From positions 1 through 64,000 of the forward strand of contig CANTUT010000334.1 of assembly GCA_947687605.1 (NCBI GenBank): 64,000 bases of DNA, written 5' to 3'. How positions within the stretch are numbered: position 1 is the first letter of the stretch; each line of letters begins with the position of its first letter. This stretch comes from Reutealis trisperma (Eukaryota; Streptophyta; Magnoliopsida; Malpighiales; Euphorbiaceae). The position numbers and the translations under genes were made by a program. A model generated the notes under the pieces. That model was not told the origin of the DNA, ran no database searches, and saw only the letters and a program-made list of their open reading frames with translations. Positions 23,560 through 35,899 of the stretch are shown in pieces.

Positions 23560-25203
23560 GAGCATCTTAAGTATGGATTTTTGGAAGAGGGAAAGAAGTT
23601 ACCGATAATTTTGAATGCTAGCTTATCTTCCTAGTAAAAAGCTAGATTGATTGAAATGTTGAAAAAATATAAGAAAGTAATAGCTTGGAAGATAGCAAAT
23701 ATTGAGGGTATAAGTCCATCATTCTACACTCATGAAATACTTATGGAGGATGAGTTTAAAGTAGTTATGTAGCCATAGAGGAGACTAAACCCAAAGATGA
23801 AGGAGGTAGTGAAGGTTGAGGTGATCAAATTACTTGATGCAGGAATTATCTATCCTATTTCAGACAGCTCCTAGGTGAGTCCGATTCAAGTAATGCCAAA
23901 GAAAGGAGGAATGACCGTAGTGCCTAATGAGAATAATGAACTCATCCCTACAAGAATAGTCCCTAGATAGAGGGTTTGTATTGACTACTAGAAGCTAAAT
24001 GATGCAACTAGAAAAGATCATTTCCCATTACCCTTCATTGACAAAATGTTAGAAAGGTTTTCTGGGGATGAATACTACTGTTTTTTACATGGTCTTTTGG
24101 GTTACTTTCAGATTCCTATTGCTCTGGAAGATGAAGAAAAGACAACCTTTACCTGTGCCTATAGTACTTTTGCATATAGGAGGATGCCGTTTGGTTTGTG
24201 CAATGCACCATCCACCTTCCAATAGTGCATGATGGCAATTTTTGATAAGTTGATTGAAGATATCATGGAGGTTTTCATGGATGATTTTTTAGTCCATGGG
24301 GACTCTTTTGATGATTGTCTACTAAATTTGGAGAGAGTTTTAATTCAGTGTGAAGAGACCAATCTACTAAATTTGCTCAACTGGGAGAAGTGTCACTTTA
24401 TGTTTAGTGAAGGCATAGTTTTAAGGCATAAGATTTCGCGTAAGGGTATTGAGGTGGATTGAGCAAAAATAGAAACCATTGAAAAATTGCCACCTCCTAC
24501 AACTATGAAGGCAATTAGAAGCTTTTCGGGGCATGCTCGGTTTTATCGGAGGTTTATCAAAGACTTCTCAAAAATTGCTCGCCCTTTGACAAGGTTGCTT
24601 GAGAAGGATACTGAATTTATCTTTGATGGAGAGTGCCTAAAAGCCTTTAATATTTTAAAAGAGAAGTTGATACGTGCTCCAATCATGGTGGCCCCTGATT
24701 AGAATCTTCCCTTGGAGTTGATGTGTGATGCGAGCGACTTTGTAGTAGGGGCAGTTTTGGGCCAAAGGAAGGAGAAACACTTTCAGCCCATCTATTATGC
24801 CAGTAAAACACTAAATGAGGATCAAGCAAATTACAACACCATAGAAAAAGAGCTGTTGGCTATTGTTTTTGCTTTTGACAAGTTTTGTTCATATATGATC
24901 TCATCAAAAGTAGTGGTTTACACGGATCACTCAGCTTTGAGATATTTGTTCTCAAAATTGGATGCAAAGCCTAGATTGATTTGATGGGTGTTATTGCTAC
25001 AAGAATTTGATTTGGAGATACAAGATAAGAAAGGAGCAGAAAACCTTATAGCAGATCATTTATCCAGATTGGAGAACCTAAACTTGGAGCAACTGAAAGA
25101 AGAGGATATTGATGACAACTTCCCTGATGAGCAGCTTTACGCTATGGTAAGTTTGGTAAGTGGTTTTAATCTTAATCCTAAATTTCCTTGGTTGTGGATT
25201 TTG
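23560..25203 (+). pseudogene. Athila reverse transcriptase and RNase H remnant
   Basis: RT motifs appear in order: VMPKKGGMTVVPNE near 23893, RVCIDY near 23970, then YCFLHGLLGYFQIP near 24075, where the catalytic aspartate of the usual F-L-D-G is histidine. RMPFGLCNAPSTFQ-like sequence follows at 24183. The second active-site box FMDDF is intact at 24274-24285. The connection domain (FSGHARFYRRFIKDFSKIAR) and RNase H (LMCDASDFVVGAVLGQ, then VYTDHSALRYLF) follow to 25070. Stops are mostly TAG or TGA at former glutamine, tryptophan or arginine codons. Even without the stops, the D-to-H change would inactivate RT. Confidence 0.9.
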
Positions 25204-25343
25204 TAAAGTTTCTTATTACTAGGAAACTCCCAAAAGATTTTTCATATTAGCAAAAGAAGAAATTCTTTTCTAACCTAAAATATTACTTTTGGCTGGATCC
25301 CTTTCTTTTTAGAATTTGTTCTGATAGGATAATTAGGAGATGT

Positions 25344-26456
25344 GTGGGATGGCCCGAGAATATGAGCATTCTTGAGCAATGTCACAATGGGCCAGCTAGA
25401 GGACACTATGGACCTAGCAAGACTGCTCAGAAAGTTATGAAGTCAAGATTCTATTGGGCAACTCGTTTCAAGGACAAATATAACTTTGTGCAACAATGTG
25501 ATCATCGCCAAAGAACAGGTAACATCTCATCTCATGATGAGATGCCCCAAAATGGTATTCTTGAGTGTGAGGTTTTTGATATATGGGGCATCGACTTCAT
25601 GGGACCTTTCCCAAACTCTTTTGGCAATAAATACATTTTAGTAGCTATTGATTATGTGTCCAAATGGGTAAAGGCTCAAGCTTTACCAACAAATGATGCT
25701 AGGGTGGTAGTAAACTTCCTTAAGAAACTCTTCTTTAGGTTTGTCACTCCCAAAGCCATAAGTGATAAAGGGACTTACTTCTATAATGACCAATTAGGAA
25801 AAGTATTGAAAGGATTAGGTGTTACACATAAACTTGCTACTCCCTATCATCCACAGATGAGTGGTCAGGTAGAAAACTCAAATAGAGAGCTCAAGAGAAT
25901 TCTTAAGAAGTCAATAAAGCACTCTAGGAAGGATTGGTCAGAAAAGCTTGATAGCACTCTATGGGCTTATAGGATTGCCTATAAAACTCCTTTGGGTACC
26001 ACACCATACAGATTGGTTTATGGAAAGGCTTGTCATTTGCCAATTGAAATTGAGCATAAGGCCTACTGGGCTATAAAGCAAGTTAACCTTGATTTAGATG
26101 TTGCAAGTACCAAAAGAAATTTACAAGTTAATGTGCTTGATGAGTGGTGATTCATGGCTTATGACAATGCAAGGATGTATAAGGAGAGAACCAAGAGATG
26201 GCATGATTCTCAAATTAAGCAAGGAAGAGCCTTCAAAGCAAGAGATCAGGTATTGCTTTATAATTCTAGGCTGAGGCTTTTCCCTGGAAAATTAAAGTCT
26301 CGGTGGTCAAGTCCATTTGTGGTTAAAAATATCTTCCCCTGTGGAATAGTTGAATTAAGTCATCTTGAGAAGGGTGATTTTAAAGTAAATGGTCAAAGGC
26401 TTAAACTATATTTTGGGGGAGAATTGAATCAAGAGACAGAGGTTGAGTATCTCTAG
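25344..26456 (+). pseudogene. Athila integrase, near-intact core
   Basis: An open frame of 268 codons (25344-26150) covers most of the integrase, and a second (26154-26456) the C-terminal part, separated by one stop. The zinc-binding region is damaged: the last cysteine of the HHCC motif is lost (CDHRQR in place of CDxCQR). The DDE triad is still visible as D84 (DIWGIDFMGP), D141 (SDKGTYF) and E177 (SGQVENSN), with exactly 35 residues between the last two. It would have joined element cDNA to host DNA. No upstream start or fused RT frame survives. Confidence 0.88.
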
Positions 26457-26580
26457 GATTCGGGGTGAGCAATCACCCTAAATGTCCAGCTAAGATGATG
26501 TTAAAGAAGCGCTAAGTGGGAGGCAACCCATTGTTTTAATTAAGATTTATTTACTGTCTTTAGTTGTTTTTTTTTTAAAT

Positions 26581-26639
<59 letters not shown>

Positions 26640-28393
26640 TTAAGTGCTTTAGTTTTAATTTTAATTTTAATTTTTTTTTATCTTTGTTTTAGTTGTTGGT
26701 GCTCATTAGTTGCATTAGATTTGTCATGTAGTTTTGAGGGGCTGAAATGATTAGTTGAGAAATGCATAACCTACCTACCCCTCATGAAATTGTCATTCAT
26801 TGTGGGTTTTTAATGAGAGAATTACACAAATAGACTATGCCCTAAACTGAATTTTTTGCTCTCACCTAATTGAAAGTAGAATTGCCAGTATGAGTTCTAA
26901 GAATCCTAAAGGCCAGAATTCCAAAAACAAAAGGGATTCCTCCCTCCACCTATGACCCCTGAACAAGTAATAGCTTTTTATACCTACAATAGGGCATACC
27001 CAGCTATGAATGAGTGCACTTTCTCCCTAGATGAGATAGTGGCAATGGAAAAGGAGGAGAAAAAGGCTGACAATGCGCAACCTGATGCTATTGAAAGTGA
27101 TTTCATGTAGCAAGAACCACCAAAAAGGGAGAGCAGTGAACCTCCTAAGGTGAAAAGGGGAAGAGGGAGGCCTAGGAAGGAGAAGTGAGGAGCCGTTTTG
27201 ACCTAGTTTAGATTACACTGGAATGAACTTTACTAAATAATTGTAATTCTAAGCTAAGCATTCCATCTATCTTTCTTATATGAGCGATTGGCTATCTTTC
27301 ATGTTTCTTGTTTTCTTTTCACTATGTTTTATCTTAATGTAGTTCTTATGTTCATGCATAATTTCCATGGCTTCGCTTTTGTCTTTCAGTTGTTTGTTAT
27401 TTTAAAAAAAAAATAAAATTGGATGGCACCACTGAAACATCAGCCATGCCTTGAGCCGTGTGATAAGAAAACTTCATATCCTTTTGGCAGTAGCATGGCA
27501 TGGCTGAAACCTCAGTCGTGCCTCCAGCCATGAGATAAGGGAATTAATTTTTTTTCTTTTAGCAGAAGCATCACATTACTGGGACCACGGCTGAGCCTCC
27601 AGCCGTGTGATAAGGTGATTTCAATTTTCATTTGGCAGAAGCATTACACGGTTGGGACCACAGTTAAAGCCCAAGCCATGTGATGCACCTAAAGAGTCTT
27701 TATCATGACCACAGGTGGAATCCCAGCTGTGGGGTCACCCGTGGTCACGGCAAATAAAAGAAAAAACCCACAGTTCACGCAACCCCCAAGCACTCACATT
27801 TTCATTTTCTGTCTTTTCTCTCTTCTTCGCTCACCTCTCTCACACTTGAAATCACACACCATCCATTCCCAACCAATTTTTTCACTCCAGGAAGCAATCT
27901 TCACATATTTTCAACCACACACACTCGCTCTCTCTTCGGATTCTTCACCACAAGTATGGATTTTTGCTTGTTCTTTAATTTTTAGCTCATTTTCTTATTT
28001 TAAATCCATTTCTTCTTGTGCTTTGCCAAGATTCACATGTTTGAGGGTAGAAATTTTTTATTCTAGGGATTTGGGTTATGTGAAAATGCAATACATCTGA
28101 TTTCTAGTGAGAGAGAGATGTGGATGTGGGCAATGAGGGTGTTTTAGGTTGCTCTTTGATGGTTATTCCTAATTTGATGACTCTTTATTGCTTAAATTGC
28201 CTAGGTTTTTATTACTTGAATTGGTTGAATTGTAGTTTGCTTGGCTTTAGGCAACAAGTGTTTGAAATTGGGTTAAGCATACAATTGTATTTTCTGTTTT
28301 TGGGAATCAGTTGCTTCTACCGCCGTAATGCCAACATTCTAACGATGATGTTTCCCTATTATTTTTTGCTATTTTGGGTTGGCTTTTGCAACT
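26457..28393 (+). other. Athila post-integrase non-coding region
   Basis: The segment begins with a block conserved in Athila/Tat elements (AAGCGCTAAGTGGGAGGCAA at 26507-26526). It then holds an (AT)n microsatellite at 26586-26635, a short basic stretch with GRGRPRKEK at 27160-27188 like a DNA-binding AT-hook, and four tandem units at 27421-27690. No complete gene is seen. The AT-hook-like motif is at the end of a frame with stops, so its meaning is unclear. Confidence 0.6.
27421..27690 (+). repeat. Tandem repeat of 72-75 bp, four units
   Basis: Units share GCATGGCTGAAACCTCAG-like and GCCGTGTGATAAG-like segments. Anchors at 27462, 27534, 27609 and 27682 give periods of 72, 75 and 73 bp. Units are diverged by transitions. 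They are G+C-richer than their surroundings. Confidence 0.75.
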
Positions 28394-29854
28394 ATGGGAC
28401 CTAAGAAATCATCCACCAAGGCAACCAAATTGCCCACCAAATGGGCTAGAGAGGAAGGCAATTCCCGCAACCCCCCACCAGCAGTAGCCCCTATGGTTTC
28501 TTTCATTTCGAACCATGTGTGTGTCCAATTCACCAACTCAGAGTCTCGTGCTCACTTTAAGCAATTGGCCAACAAGGACTTCTAGCCTACTCGCCATATT
28601 GATTGGGGTTTTACGCAGTAGATTGGCATAGACGAGGAACTTCGGGGATGGACATCACAGTCAGGCTGGAAGGGATTTTTTGCGATAGCTGAGCCAGCTT
28701 ATCAGGAATTGATGCTGGAGTTCTATCATACCCTTCAAGTTGATTTGAAAATGGCATCAGTCTGAAAGAAGATGTTGCAGTTTAGGTTGGGTACCAAGCA
28801 TTTTGAGATGAGCATTAATGATTTAGCAATAGTGATGGGGTTATATACAGAGGCGGAGCTGCATACTAACGTCTATCATGAGACTCCTATAGGTTTTCCA
28901 AATGATAATGTCCTTAATCAAGTGTGGGACAAATTTGCTCCAATAGGTAAGAGATCTGATGCCTCGGTCTCTAAGGCATCCCAGTTCACCTCTTTCAATC
29001 TACGAGTTCTTCATTTTCTTCTGACGAAGACCATTTTTGGCAGATGAGACAGTGGAGGGGCTGTGACTAGACGGGAGCTCTTTTATTTTATGTGTATGCA
29101 TGAGGACAAGTAGTGCAATGAGGCCTATTATCTCATGTAGTTTTTTGATGATCAGTGCAAGAGGGGCAAGTTCGGCGCATTGATTGGAGGGATATATATC
29201 ACCAAACTCGCTCGAAGCTTGGGTGTCTTTGATGGCTTGCCTCCGATGACACTTGATGGCATGCCTAAGCTGATTGGGTATGCCATATTGCTCCAGATGG
29301 ATAAGACAAAAAGCTTCATACCAGCCTTTGCCCCTCCACCAGATCTCATAGCTCTTGAGCCAGCCTTCATTCCTGCTACTGACCCCACTACTCAGCCTTC
29401 TGCTGATGCCGGTACTTCTGCTACTGCTGCTGGTACTTTAGTTGCCACCGGGCCTTCTTCTTCCTCAGCAGTACTTCCTTTCTCCGGCCCAACCCCGTTA
29501 TGAGATTGGATGTCATATATCGGGGAGGATGATATGAATGACAGGAAGCCCACCGAGTATGAGAGACATATTTGTTGATTAGAGAGGACCATGATCGGTC
29601 TTCAGGTTCAGCAAAATTGACTCCTCACCAACTAGCATCAGATCCTGACCATGTTGCAAAACTAGTAGCAGACCCTTGAGTTTGAGGCGCAGAGCCAAGC
29701 ATGGCTTCAGCAATCCATGCTTGATTATTAGGGCACTCAGAGGTATATGCCTCCCATCCCTACACTGCAGCCATGGCAGAGACAACCTTCAGTTCAGGTT
29801 GAGCCAGATGATGGCGAGGGGAGTGACGATTCTGATGCCGCCATGGATGATTGA
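28394..29854 (+). pseudogene. Athila ORF at the env-like position
   Basis: The frame starts at ATG 28394 (MGPKKSSTKATKLP) and runs to TGA at 29852-29854 (ends DSDAAMDD) with several in-frame stops. The order of motifs fits the plant-specific Athila ORF-1 family: HIDWGFTQ, then AEPAYQELMLEF, FRLGTKHFEMSINDLAIVMG and LYTEAEL. A proline/alanine/threonine-rich stretch (29330-29480) and an acidic C-terminus follow. I see no signal peptide or membrane segment, so an envelope role is not supported here. The function of this family is not established. Confidence 0.72.
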
Positions 29855-29903
29855 CCCTTCCATTTTCTTTTTCTTTTTCTTTTTCTTTTATTTTTTTTTA
29901 TAT

Positions 29904-29908
29904 TTTCC
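29904..29908. repeat. Target-site duplication TTTCC (left)
   Basis: TTTCC at 29904-29908 is repeated exactly at 33332-33336 around the solo LTR. Confidence 0.93.
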
Positions 29909-32900
29909 TGTCACATCCCAACCTTAGAGATATGACAGTCCTAGAACATGGGGAGACATAAAGTCACCCATGCCCGCAGAACCCACTTACATATAAACAA
30001 ATCATGCCTAGGATCTCACCAAACCTCTTACAATAACTTGTTTAAAATATTTAGATGAATACCTTAAATTGCGGAAGTCTAAAATAAATCATTACATATA
30101 AAATCCATGAAAAAAAATAATATATATCAATAAGTATCAATCAACATTCCCGGAGCATCTAATGACAAGATTCCATAAATTAGTATTATTGATAACTTGG
30201 ACAAGGAATTCCCCAAGCGAAGTAGAATGCTTGAGCCATCACCTTGCCTCCTCACATTTGCTCACCTGGAACCATACAAGGAAAAAGGGGATGAGATAGA
30301 TGATCTCAATGAGTAAACGATAAGGCACATACATATCACATATTCCTTTGAAAAGGAAACACATAACTTATACACATAGTTCATGATTTATAATTCATGA
30401 ATCAGGTCGCAATTTAGTAAGGGTTTAATTTGGCAAGTTTGCAGAAATCACACTTATAACACATAGTGAGTGAAGGCTATTGCTCTATCACTTGAACACA
30501 TTAAGGAGAGGTGGCCTTATACCAAATTCCAACTCCTATCACTTATAAGGCATGAAGCTGATCAGGCTCCACGGCTAAAACCACCCCTTTCTAGCTGAGG
30601 TGGATACACTACCCCTATCCATTGGGTTAAGACCATGTGCACAGATTCCGATGATTACCTGCATCGGCACGAGGATTTTGCATAAAGGGTAAAAGGTACC
30701 ATAGCTAGAGCTAATCATAATCACAATTAATAATATCACATAAGGCAACAATAACATGTATTCCAATAACAATAGTGGTTTAGCTTTCAAACAAAAGATA
30801 CAATGATAGTGTAGTTCCAGAAAGAATATAAGTTAGGGTGTTAATCACAAGAATTTCTTATTGGATAATAAAATAGTTTTGGACCAAATGTCCCATGGCA
30901 ACCCAAGCTTGTCGAAGAATTCATATAATAATATTTTAGAATAGAAAGAACTTGGGTTTCAAAGATCACAAAGGCTCATATAGCATGATATCACATATTT
31001 GTAACATAACAAAATGTTACTTGCACTTGTAGAATGGATACAATGTTTACTCACACTTGCATGAATATAGTGTTTACTCACCTTGGGGTTCCTTTGCTTC
31101 TAGTATACGTAGTCCCTTTGCACTTCTAAAGCTCCTCAAACTCTAACATAATATTTGATTTAATACTTAGTATTTATTTACTTATGATGCTCCTATCCTA
31201 TAACTACCCCATGCACATATAGCATACACATACACTTGGAGTCCACACATAGGTGTACTCGTCACTTACACATAACACGTTGACTTTGAAAGTCTTGCAC
31301 ACTTAGGCCTTATAGGCTCACATGAGAACACATTACAATCATGTCAATACCTTTCTCAGGTCATCACAATATTATTACTTCAATATCATTTTACTTTAAT
31401 AATCATCTTAATACACTTTACACTTCCATACATGTCAACTTAACCATTAACCTTTCAAGTGTCATGCTTAACTCTTATGATCCTTTTTACTCAATTGTCA
31501 CTTCATCAAATCAAAACCATGTATTTATTATCAAGTCATCATAACATCTAGTTCCATATTTCCCAATCATATTTGTGTTCTAATCACAATATAACGTTAA
31601 GATACCTTAAGTATACCTTAAGTATACCATAATGCATTTAAGCTTAGCTAGGATCATACCTTCAACTAACATGCAATTTTATCATTTATTATACATACAT
31701 ACATGTCAATAATCATCAAAACACATCACATAAAAATTATAAACATTGGGACAAAAAGATTCATGTAGGCTAAATGCATCACCAAGGTAAAAACTAAATT
31801 CTTCTTCTTTTCACACTTTTCATCTATTTCAGAAATATGTAAAAACAGGGTTTGAATCAAGATTTTAAAAACATGGTTTGAATCAAGATTTTTCATGTAA
31901 ACACAAAAAAAATCATTTTAGAATTTAAATCCATGTGAATCGGCCACACTTGGTGTTATTTATACATAAAAATTCAACTTTTGAATTATAGAGCACAAAA
32001 CCATGAGTTTTCTTGTTTTCGGTATTTTTCGGTCATTTCAGAATTATGTAAACAGGTTGTTTAAACTATTATTTTTCATTCAATCATAGCAATATTAGTT
32101 TAGAACACATCCATACATTATTTGGCAGCCATAGATAGGATTTATACAAAAAAATTCCAAGTTTAAAGGCTTAGGTGAAAAATCATGAGTTTTCATGCTT
32201 TCCGCGCTTTTCGTTCATTTAAGCGATAAACAAACACATGATTCAAATCATTATTTTTCATATAAACAAAACAAATATCATATTAGAGCACTTCCCCATA
32301 CAAATCGACAGCCATATATCCATTCAATAATAGAATTTTCCAACTTCCAAGTTCTCACACAAAAACCTTAAACTCCTTTGTTTTTCGAAACTTTTCGGTC
32401 ATCACAGAAATATGCAGAAATATTATTTAATCCAATATTTTCCATCAACACAAATCAAAAATTAGTTTAGAAAACAAAAATAGACAAATTGCCCCCTCCT
32501 TATGATATGCATAAAAATTGTGATTTTAAGTTATAGAATTCACCTTTGGAGAAATCTCGCGGAAAGAATCGTGTTTTCAGTAGAAAATAGATTTGCTCTC
32601 CCAAAAACTCACCCAAACAAAATTAATCAATAAAAATCAATAATCAATCAATTCAAAATAATTTTCCCATAATTTATTTTATAAAAATCAGTTTAGAAAT
32701 TAAAAGAGAAGAAAAAACTTACGATTATGGTCAAGAAATCGCGAAACGGAAAGGTGTTTTCTTAATTTCGGTAGAGAGAAATATTTTGAGAGAATTTTTC
32801 TACCAAGATACAGGAAAATAAGATGATGGCTGCTGGAACTTTGGTCTGGCCGAATTTTAGATTATATATTAGGGTTTGGGTGAAATTTCCACTAATACCC

Positions 32901-33331
32901 TTAATGAAATAGGTTAGGAGGATTTTAGTGTAGTGGGCTTTTAGGTATTTGGGCTTTTATTTAAATTTTCAAGCTGAGTAAAATTAAAAATATCAAGAAT
33001 ATTTTTCTTATTATTTCTATAACATTTCCCCCAAAAATATTTATTTTAAAATATTTTAAAAATACTCATAAAATTATTTTATGCTTAAAAATTGTCTTAT
33101 GCATGAAAATTCATTTTATTTAAAATAAATTCTTTTATGCAAATGCACTTTATGTAAATCATTTATTTCACAATAGCAACTCATTTTATGCATATTAAAA
33201 TTAATTTAATATGCCACATACTCATCAATCACTTAGATCACTAATTTTCATACAAGCACATACCTAACCTTAATAGTTCTAAATGAAGCAATTTATCACG
33301 AAAATTCCTAAGGTGGGTGTGGGTTGTTACA
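29909..33331 (-). mobile_element. Solo Tekay-type LTR inside Athila (copy B)
   Basis: On the plus strand it starts TGTCACATCC and ends GGTTGTTACA, exact LTR ends in inverted orientation, and TTTCC flanks both sides. It is 3,423 bp and shares its sequence with the LTRs of the chromovirus at 2922-16331. No internal retrotransposon sequence is present, so it is the product of LTR-LTR recombination that removed the body. It contains four units of the 183-bp repeat (anchors 31833, 32042, 32224, 32408), the first enlarged by a short local duplication. Confidence 0.93.
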
Positions 33332-33336
33332 TTTCC

Positions 33337-34647
33337 GCTTTGGATTACTGTACTTATGATAATTAGGTTTATTTTTATTTTTATTTTTTTTCTTTTCTTT
33401 TACTTTATTTTCTTTTATTTTATTTCTCTTTTTATGTTCTATTTTTATTTTGTTTTTCTTTTTTCTTTCTTAGCTTAATGTGGGTCTGTAGAATAGATAA
33501 TGACATGGCATAGACTTTGGAACAGACTGACATGGAATTTAATGACAGGGCAGTTTTTCTATTTCTTTCTTCTTCCCTTTATATGTTTTTCTTTAAATTC
33601 ATTCTCAAACACATTCAGGACAATGTGTTATTTAAGTGTGGGGGAGGGACATTTATGTGTTTGTTTATTTATTTATTTATTCTTTTTGTCATATTTTGGC
33701 TCAAGCGAGCTAAATTATAATAATGGTATGAATTGGAGTGATTCCCTTTTTAGCTCATAATTGTGGATTATTTTTCTTTATATATGACAATCTCTCATTG
33801 ACGTTTGGCTCTGTTGAATTGATCATTTGCTAAGGATTAAGTGTGGTAGTCATAATTAGGGAATTAAACTGATGAAATCTTCATCACTGGAGTTTGAAAC
33901 TTTAGTTACATTTTTTAGCATATGTCGATTCCTTTGTGACTTGAGTTAAGATTAGTGAGATATACTTAATATCTTAGGCTCCTTGGGTATTTTTCTCGAA
34001 AAAATAATAATAATAAAATAAATAAATAAATATAGATAAAAGGTGCAATAAATAGTGCACTATTTGGAGCTTTGAAAATTTTTCCCTATTCCGCCAATTT
34101 TAACTCTTCTAACCTTAGGAAGTCGAAATTATGAATAGTGCTAGTAGCCATTTGGATTCGTGATTCTAGTTGAGTAATTAGGGGTCGACATCACAAATGT
34201 TTACTTTCGCGTCAAAAGGCTAGTATGACGATTCAAACAAGTCCGGCTCTTTGAAGAAAAAAAAAGAGTGCAATAAAGTTACATTTCAACGTTAAAGTCA
34301 ATAGAAAAATCGATAAAATAGTCAAGTACCTAAGAGAAAATCCTTCATTTCTTACTTTTGTTTGGCTTTTGTTTCTTTGGGATTGTATGCTCAATCTTTT
34401 AACTCTGGAATTTAGACTTCAGGATTGTGAGTTTTATCTTTTAGTCTGAGGGTCTTTGATTTGTAGATCCTTTAATTTAACTGCTACATTTGAGAATTAG
34501 TTTTTTATTATGAGATTCGAGCCTTACTAATTTGAATATTGTCAATCTTGGTGTTTTCTTTTGCCTCTAGAGGGATTGTTCATTTTTTAACTATTATTGT
34601 GATTTAATTTGCTTAAGGACAAGCAAAAACTCAAGTGTGGAGGAATT
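33337..34647 (+). other. Athila 3' non-coding tail
   Basis: It opens with a long T-rich pyrimidine tract (33360-33470). A block at 33616-33648 (GGACAATGTG, then AAGTGTGGGGGAGG) is a recurring Athila/Tat tail motif. The last 50 bases carry GGACAAGCAAAAACTCAAG and GTGTGGAGGAATT, the probable polypurine tract, directly before the 3' LTR. No gene is seen. Confidence 0.7.
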
Positions 34648-35894
34648 TGATAAGTATATAATTGGCTATATTTTACCCCTATGTTTAGAGCATTTTATTG
34701 TTAAATTGAGTTTAATCTGTTTGTTTAAGTGCTTTTTAGAGTATTTCCAGGAATATTTTATGTTCTACAATGCCTTGGTCAATTGAGCTGGAAGTGTGGA
34801 TAAAAATTGAGAAACTGTGCATCTTTTGGACAAAGTTTCAATTGACATGCCCAAAGACATGGGCGAGTCACTGCCCATGTCATTCTCGTATATGAAGAGG
34901 CGAGAGCTGCATGTTCAGAGCGTCGACACGCCTAGTAACATGAGTGTGTTACTGGCCGTGTCAGGCTAAATTCCACAGTATAAAAGCTGATTTTAGACAG
35001 AATTGAGGGGATCTGAATTTTATTTTTTGGGATAGAGTTTTCCTAAGGCGAAGAAAAGAGTTTTTCAGCAATAATTGAAGGTGAGGATCAAAGTTTTTCA
35101 CGTTTCAATTCAAAGATTAAAGTGGAGAATTTCAAATCATTCAACATGGATTGTTTGGATTCTTTTCTATTTTTCTTTCGCTTTTGTACTCTCTCTTTTA
35201 ACATGAACTAATTTCTTTTCTACTTAGATAATTGATGAATCCTAAAGTACTTTTTATGGAATGAATGGGATTTTAATCAATTAAATCATTCATTGGGATT
35301 GATTTATCTTTATGATTTATATTTGTTATTTCTAATTGTCAATTGCATGCTTGATAATTGGAATTAGTTTTCTTTTTAATTGTCTTAAGAAAGCTTAGTT
35401 AGAATTGATCACTCATAAAGGTTAAGAATTGATTGGGGTGCTAAAGATAGACCTATAAGATTCTTTAGTTTATAGTTCCTTGATTTTAATGCTATTCTAT
35501 TTAATTATAAATTGAGAAGAGATTCCTTTTATAATACCTAGTAATTAGGGATTGAATCACTCGAGAGAGGTTTCAATCTGACTTAGTGGAATGCCAATTC
35601 AATCCGATATATGATTTAGTTGAGTTCCATTCATGAAATACATATGAGATCTAGGAAGATTCAAATATCTAGGTAGCTTCTACTATCAATTTTCCTCTTA
35701 CAACTCACTTTCATTATCTTAATTTAAGTTTTTAATTTAGTTTATTTACTTTAGTTTAAATATTACTCAAACTTTTGATCAATTAGACAACAGTCAACAT
35801 TTGAGCTAGTACTTGAACCTTGTCTCCAGTGGAACAATAACTCACTCACTACTATATTACTTATGCGATCTATACACTTGCAGATTACGCATCA
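34648..35894 (+). repeat. Athila 3' LTR
   Basis: It runs from TGATAAGTATATAATT to ATTACGCATCA, 1,247 bp, and matches the 5' LTR throughout. The target duplication CTACG follows at 35895. The TATA box is at 34979. Confidence 0.92.
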
Positions 35895-35899
35895 CTACG

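Larger units (their letters stand above)
19666..35894 (+). mobile_element. Athila-lineage Ty3/gypsy element, nearly full length
   Basis: Matched LTRs of about 1.25 kb, a 5-bp target duplication and an Athila-type primer site (TGGCACCATTGCCAGGGA) define the ends. The order is gag, protease, RT, RNase H, integrase, a long post-integrase region and an Athila ORF at the position where some members carry an env-like gene. Without the nested solo LTR the element is about 12.8 kb, normal for Athila. Every coding region has stops, and the first RT aspartate is missing, so it is dead. It appears younger than the surrounding elements because its LTRs are more alike. Confidence 0.92.
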
